Positions 60,150-64,000 of a stretch of 64,000 nucleotides of DNA are shown one piece after another. The translations under genes were made by a program, and so were the position numbers. Under the pieces are notes generated by a model. That model searched no databases, was not told where the DNA came from, and worked only from the letters and a program-made list of their open reading frames with translations. Every line of letters starts with the position of its first letter. The stretch's first letter is position 1. The stretch is from Cohnella sp. WQ 127256 (GTDB taxonomy: Bacteria; Bacillota; Bacilli; Paenibacillales; Paenibacillaceae): the NCBI RefSeq assembly GCF_024519285.1, contig NZ_JAMZCY010000005.1, forward strand, positions 62,001 through 126,000, written 5' to 3'.

Positions 60150-60572
60150 TTAATAAACGGATGGACAATCTGCAACTGTCGGGGCAAAGAAACAGTGTGC
60201 CTTGTATCTTCCAGTGTTTGCTTGGTCATACCAAGTACCAGGGCAGCCTCCGGCAGGACGGAAAAACCATAAAGCATTAGATGCGGGATGCTGGTGTTCG
60301 CCATTAATGACTCGTTCGGCAAGTCTAACGTCCCTCTCTCGAGCCTTTTGGTAAAAGTAGGGTTTCTGAACAGCCTCGAATCCGCCTGGAGATTGGTAAA
60401 CCATGTCGGGGATTGAGCGAATATTCTTGAAATCCATACAATTGCCTTTGACTCTATTCACGCCAACATTACCGACCATGAGCATACCTAACTCGCCCTC
60501 ACCTTCGGCTTCGGCGCGCATGAGGCGGGCTAACATTCTCGTATTCTCGCTGTTAGTCTTGATGACGGCCAA
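60150..60572 (-). CDS. cwlJ: Cortex-lytic enzyme CwlJ
   Basis: CwlJ breaks spore cortex peptidoglycan during germination. I start at TTG 60572 (LAVIKTNSENT), with GGAAGGTGG just upstream; this gives 140 residues, matching the family size. Longer frames to 60716 have no family match. The SleB/CwlJ hydrolase motifs are MARLMRAEAEGEGELGM-like (LARLMRAEAEGEGELGMLMV), VGNVGVNRV and FYQKARERDVRLAERVINGE; FFRPAGGCPGTWYDQ follows. It sits next to gerQ, whose product is its partner in the coat. Confidence 0.93.
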   Translation of the reverse strand: MAVIKTNSENTRMLARLMRAEAEGEGELGMLMVGNVGVNRVKGNCMDFKNIRSIPDMVYQSPGGFEAVQKPYFYQKARERDVRLAERVINGEHQHPASNALWFFRPAGGCPGTWYDQANTGRYKAHCFFAPTVADCPSVY

Positions 60573-60831
60573 TTTGCATGCCACCTTCCTTGTCAAGTCG
60601 CCCATGTGTTTCCCTTTGGCATTAGGCGATTGTCGCAATACAGTGTATTTAGGCGGTCTGCAATGTGTGACTATAGAGTGGAATGATTTTTGTGTAATTG
60701 TTTGCATCTTCTTCACAGGTAGTGGCGATTTGATGAACTCAGAGGGGCGAACGTTGTCAATACTTGAACATATGGGGTATCATTGAACAAACATCAGGAT
60801 AAGTTTTTTGCTTGTAGAAAGGAGGGCTCCA

Positions 60832-61698
60832 GTGCTTAAAGATCTTGTGGCTTTAACTAAGCCAGGAATTATTAGGTTGAATTTATTTGCAGCATTCGGC
60901 GGCTATTGGGTCGCATCCAAGTGGGAGTGGGGGGTTATTTTTAGCTGGCCTTTGCTTTGGATGCTTCTTGGATCTACGCTAACTATGGCCTCCGCCTGTG
61001 TTTTTAATAATTACTATGATCGTGAGCTCGATTTGAAAATGGAGCGGACTCGCAATCGTGTACTTCCTCAGAACAGAATGTCCTCTCGATTCGTATTAGG
61101 ATACGCGATCATTCTTGGGGTAGCGGGGTTAGCCATTTTGTTCACTTTGGTGAACGTAAGAGCGGGTTGGCTAGGTCTGTTGGGGATGTTCGTCTATGAC
61201 GTGATCTATACGATGTGGCTTAAACGGAGCTCTACATGGAGCACCTCGATTGGTGGAGTGTCTGGTGCAATGCCACCTGTCATCGGTTATGTAGCGGTTA
61301 CGAATGAAATTGATGCTGGGGCTTGGATTTTATTCGCCTTGCTATTCTTATGGCAGCCTGCTCACTTCTGGTCGCTTGCCATTAGACGTAAGGAAGAGTA
61401 CAAGGCAGCGGGATTCCCATTATTGCCTGTTGTTAAAGGTGTGACTCGTACGAAATGGCAGATGCTACCGTATATTTTGTTGCTTATTCCGACATCCATC
61501 TTGATGTTCTACTATGATTACGTAGGTGTTTATTTCCTTACGTTATCCGTTGGGATAGCTGCGATATGGTTTATCCATGCGGTATCCGGTTTGCGCGCCA
61601 AGGATGATACGAAATGGGCGAAAGCTGATTTTATGATATCGATTAACTATTTAATGATTATGTTTTTAGCTATGATATTGGATACGAACGGGGTGTAA
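60832..61698 (+). CDS. ctaB: Protoheme IX farnesyltransferase
   Basis: CtaB makes heme O from protoheme for cytochrome oxidase. The 288-residue membrane protein has about nine helices and the prenyl-diphosphate motif NNYYDRELDLKMERTRNR. The start is GTG at 60832, behind AAAGGAGG. LWQPAHFWSLAIRRKEEYKA is the second conserved loop. The sco gene follows by 6 bp, so they form an oxidase-assembly operon. Confidence 0.95.
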   Translation: MLKDLVALTKPGIIRLNLFAAFGGYWVASKWEWGVIFSWPLLWMLLGSTLTMASACVFNNYYDRELDLKMERTRNRVLPQNRMSSRFVLGYAIILGVAGLAILFTLVNVRAGWLGLLGMFVYDVIYTMWLKRSSTWSTSIGGVSGAMPPVIGYVAVTNEIDAGAWILFALLFLWQPAHFWSLAIRRKEEYKAAGFPLLPVVKGVTRTKWQMLPYILLLIPTSILMFYYDYVGVYFLTLSVGIAAIWFIHAVSGLRAKDDTKWAKADFMISINYLMIMFLAMILDTNGV

Positions 61699-61704
61699 TT
61701 CGAA

Positions 61705-62421
61705 ATGGATCAAAATAAAGATGAGCAATCGAAGGTTCAAGAACAATCAGTCGATAACACGAACTCGATTTCAGCGGACGTGACGGCAACCCCGCAACGA
61801 CCTTGGTTGAAACGCTATGGGTTCTCTTTAATCATGCTTGCTTTGTGTATCGTTTTAGGCTATTTCATCATAGATCAGCAAAATGGTAATAAGGGTGAAG
61901 AGCTCAGTGTTAAACAAGCGGGCGTTGAGTTTTCTTATCCGGATACGGACGGCAATACGGTTACATTGAGTAACACGAATGGCAAAGCTCGTCTTCTGTA
62001 TTTCTTCTTCGCTAACTGTCCGGACGTATGTCCACCAACAACAGCGTTGATGTCGCAAGTACAGGATGAATTGATTGAAGATGAAGTGTTCGGGGATAAA
62101 GTTGAGTTTTTGTCCGTCACAATTGATCCTACACACGATACGACAGAGGTTCTGAAGGAATATTCAGATCGGTTTGGTGCTGATCCGAAGGGTTGGAAGT
62201 TTCTCCGCGGGGACGAGCAGAAAACGGCTGAGTTAGCGAAGGAATACGGTATTCTTGTGAATAAAGATAAAGACGGCAACTTCGGGCATATGAACCTGAT
62301 CGTATTGCTGGACAAGGATGGACAGGTTCGCGAATGGATTTCTGCCAATGATTATATATTAGAGGGCGAAAATAATTTAAGCCCAAGCGATATGGCCAAA
62401 ATTATCAAAAGTGTATTGTAA
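61705..62421 (+). CDS. SCO1/SenC copper chaperone for cytochrome oxidase
   Basis: The 238-residue protein is anchored by one helix (about 38-56) and has a thioredoxin-like domain outside the membrane. The copper motif CPDVC (Cys105, Cys109) in FFANCPDVCPPT and His195 in FGHMNLIV are the three expected ligands. It delivers copper to the CuA site of cytochrome c oxidase. It follows ctaB. A terminator comes next. Confidence 0.95.
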   Translation: MDQNKDEQSKVQEQSVDNTNSISADVTATPQRPWLKRYGFSLIMLALCIVLGYFIIDQQNGNKGEELSVKQAGVEFSYPDTDGNTVTLSNTNGKARLLYFFFANCPDVCPPTTALMSQVQDELIEDEVFGDKVEFLSVTIDPTHDTTEVLKEYSDRFGADPKGWKFLRGDEQKTAELAKEYGILVNKDKDGNFGHMNLIVLLDKDGQVREWISANDYILEGENNLSPSDMAKIIKSVL

Positions 62422-62442
62422 TTATTTATTAATTTAGGAGAG

Positions 62443-62487
62443 CTACTTCCGACGGTCTGTATAGATCATTGGAGGTAGTTTTTTTGC
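62443..62487 (+). terminator. Terminator after sco
   Basis: CTACTTCC (62443-62450) and GGAGGTAG (62471-62478) form an 8-bp stem with a 20-nt loop, followed by TTTTTTTTG. Confidence 0.65.
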
Positions 62488-62543
62488 TTTTATGTGGATC
62501 TTTGGGAATGGGCTGCTTTGGTGGGCTAGAGCTCGGTGTCACC

Positions 62544-62894
62544 TCACCAAGGAGCATTTGGGTCAGGATATATGATGTATGACTCAAGCCCTGCCTTTTC
62601 CAACTGCTGAATGAGGTATTCCTCAGGTGTCCCTTCAACCCCACTATAGCCCCGGCGAGTGTAAATATGATCAGCGTCTGGGAAAACATCGCGAAGTACA
62701 CCTCTAATCCGCCGACCGGATGAATCAGGATCGGTAAACAAGAAGACGTGGCGGTCACCGACCATCTTACGCAGTGCCTCTATCCGATTCGTATTCAGAG
62801 TCCCGAATGTGCAGTGAATCGGTATTTCAGGGGAGAGTACACGAGAGAGACGGCTTTTATCATTTTTACCTTCGACGATTATTACTGCATGCAT
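62544..62894 (-). CDS. Stand-alone Toprim-domain protein
   Basis: The 116-residue protein starts at ATG 62894, six bases behind GGGGGG. It is a complete Toprim fold: VIIVEGKND with Glu8, then VFLFTDPDSSG with Asp55-x-Asp57, and a C-terminal helix region. The domain resembles that of RNase M5 (RnmV), which matures 5S rRNA, but RnmV is about 180 residues. Here only the catalytic Toprim is left, so a different substrate is likely. Toprim enzymes cut or join nucleic acids with two metals (family knowledge). Confidence 0.85.
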   Translation of the reverse strand: MHAVIIVEGKNDKSRLSRVLSPEIPIHCTFGTLNTNRIEALRKMVGDRHVFLFTDPDSSGRRIRGVLRDVFPDADHIYTRRGYSGVEGTPEEYLIQQLEKAGLESYIIYPDPNAPW

Positions 62895-63034
62895 GGCAAT
62901 CCCCCCGCATCGTGACGGAATGATGTGATAGTCTATATTCGAATATTGTAACATGGCTTGTCCGAATTTATAGCAGACAACAATCGAAGGGCGGCAGAGA
63001 AGTACAAAGCAGCCCTTCATTGGGTGGCGTGGGA

Positions 63035-63124
63035 TTAATATGCGCGCAATACAATAACAAGTAAAATAAATATGACGAGTACAATGGTAGTAGTCGTTCC
63101 GAACCCATTTAGGGATTGGGACAT
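63035..63124 (-). CDS. YjcZ-like sporulation miniprotein, 29 residues
   Basis: GAGGAG lies eight bases before an ATG at 63124 that opens a 29-codon frame: MSQSLNGFGTTTTIVLVIFI then LLVIVLRAY. It has the short polar head with GFG and a single hydrophobic helix of the tiny TM proteins (YjcZ/YtrH-like group, often called sporulation YjcZ) of Bacilli. No other gene lies in the gap. It is upstream of the Toprim gene in the same direction with 140 bp between. The function is unknown. Confidence 0.75.
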   Translation of the reverse strand: MSQSLNGFGTTTTIVLVIFILLVIVLRAY

Positions 63125-63346
63125 GATCTTCACTCCTCTTGAGTCATCTGATTAAACATCCGCTCACTTCACACGAATCAGCTATAGGCATAGGCCATAG
63201 TGCATGATATGCCCAGATTATCGCCCTTGAGTGTGCGAATACCCAGATGAATGATAATTGAGTGAATTGATCGCTCCTTGATCACATTGATCTCTCGCAG
63301 ATCTCTTTGATACCTCGCTACACCCGTTATTCTCCCAACTTGCTCA

Positions 63347-64000
63347 TCAGCTCCCTGTAGCAGGGGGGATTGAAGCGTTCGTGTTCCAGTTTTCATGGAA
63401 GGATGGACGTGGGAATAAAAACACCAATGCGATCATTAGAGAGAGAAAGGACAGGAAATAAGGCGAGAAATGATCTCGAACTGCCCCAGCTGCAACCGGC
63501 CCGAGGAATGAACCAATGGATAATGAGATGGATAAAATGGAGAAGGTTCGTCCATATCGAGAAGGGCCGCTTAATTGCAGAAGGAATGAGGTCATCGCAG
63601 GGAAGACAACTCCTTTTCCAATCCCAAGGATGAACAATAGAACTAACATAGAAACAGGCCAGTCGGAAGCTAAGCCATAATAACAGAAGGCAATTAACAA
63701 CAAGCTTACGACTGTGCGAGCGTACGGTAAATAACGGTTTAGAAACAGCATGCTGAGTGTGACAAGGGCACCGAGGCTCACGACAGAGAATAAAATTCCT
63801 GTGTCCATTATGGTTGCACTGTCCATGCCGCGTAGGGGTAATTCAAACGACAATATCCCTTGAGCACATGCTAATCCAATGGGGAGAGCGAAGATGGACC
63901 AAGGAAAGCTAGTCTTCGATCCCTCTTGCGTATTCGTCATTGGATTTTCCTTAAGCTCAGATACAGGGGCAGTGGATTTCTTCAAAGCTGCAGCGACTTC
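63347..64000 (-). CDS. MFS transporter, C-terminal half, 5' end outside the window
   Basis: The frame is open to base 64000, so the gene continues beyond the window. About 217 C-terminal residues are visible. They include a hydrophilic loop (ALKKSTAPVSELKENPMTNT) and six hydrophobic helices: FPWSIFALPIGLACAQGILS, ATIMDTGILFSVVSLGALVT, YARTVVSLLLIAFCYYGLAS, SMLVLLFILGIGKGVVFPAM, TFSILSISLSIGSFLGPVAA and PYFLSFLSLMIALVFLFPRP. This is the second half of a 12-helix MFS permease, probably a drug or metabolite exporter. The TTG at 63985 is unlikely to be the real start, because a half transporter would result. Confidence 0.8.
   Translation of the reverse strand, partial: EVAAALKKSTAPVSELKENPMTNTQEGSKTSFPWSIFALPIGLACAQGILSFELPLRGMDSATIMDTGILFSVVSLGALVTLSMLFLNRYLPYARTVVSLLLIAFCYYGLASDWPVSMLVLLFILGIGKGVVFPAMTSFLLQLSGPSRYGRTFSILSISLSIGSFLGPVAAGAVRDHFSPYFLSFLSLMIALVFLFPRPSFHENWNTNASIPPATGS

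Noticed and set aside
60573..60716. N-terminal extension of cwlJ (48 more residues)
   Set aside because: CwlJ proteins are about 140 residues and align from the TTG at 60572, which has GGAAGGTGG upstream. The extension has no family match.
63178..63396. A 72-residue minus-strand frame after the MFS gene (start MKTGTRTLQSPLL)
   Set aside because: It has no ribosome site, overlaps the 3' end of the MFS gene in another frame and matches no family I know. The gap 63125-63346 has no other convincing content.

Overview
The window looks like a chromosomal segment of a spore-forming Firmicute of the Paenibacillaceae (Paenibacillus or Cohnella type). The basis is mixed. Sporulation and germination genes are scattered through it (yunB, lytH, ylbJ, two alpha/beta-type SASPs, gerQ, cwlJ, a YjcZ-like miniprotein). 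There is a T-box in front of trpS. TTG and GTG starts behind strong Shine-Dalgarno sequences are common, and YesM/YesN regulators sit beside sugar ABC importers. I saw no rRNA, tRNA, CRISPR array, transposase or prophage gene.

Left edge (1-5452): the 3' part of an unrecognised gene, a tubby/LURP-like small protein, an OmpR-type two-component pair, and a MarR regulator followed by a saccharopine-dehydrogenase-like oxidoreductase. Near-identical palindromes lie in front of the last two genes.

Carbohydrate island (5425-40453): three independent modules, each with a YesM-type histidine kinase, a YesN-type AraC response regulator, a binding-protein-dependent ABC importer and intracellular glycosidases. 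Module A (5.4-17.4 kb) has yesMN, two LplB/LplC-type permeases, two paralogous lipoproteins, an AraC regulator and a GH42 enzyme. Module B (18.5-27.9 kb) has yesMN, a lipoprotein, two permeases, a GH36-like enzyme and a metallo-beta-lactamase-fold hydrolase. Module C (28.0-38.1 kb) has a GH42 enzyme, two permeases, a lipoprotein, a second lipoprotein divergent from yesMN, and yesMN. No importer ATPase is present, so a shared MsmX-type ATPase elsewhere is likely. A secreted GxGYxYP-like protein with a carbohydrate-binding module ends the island. Between modules A and B lie a small Sm-like protein and a GreA-C-domain protein. Promoters of modules A and C, and weakly B, show direct repeats 20-21 bp apart next to a poor -35 box, as expected for YesN-activated promoters. 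Two also carry cre-like sites.

Core region (40.8-64.0 kb): the conserved yunB / lytH-lipA-yutD neighbourhood is interrupted by kduI-deoR-kduD (uronate catabolism). It is followed by nadK, ylbJ, a truncated hemoglobin, a DUF2225 protein, oligoendopeptidase F, SASP genes, ycgR-ycgQ, T-box-trpS, the cwlJ-gerQ pair, ctaB-sco (cytochrome oxidase assembly), a stand-alone Toprim protein, a 29-residue YjcZ-like protein and the C-terminal half of an MFS transporter cut by the window end.

No single locus is a clearly new biological system. The best leads are the shared YesN promoter architecture, the second lipoproteins as possible sensor proteins, the regulated kdu cassette inside a sporulation locus, the twin MarR operators with a possible leaderless mRNA, and the hairpin that covers a Shine-Dalgarno sequence at 17.5 kb.
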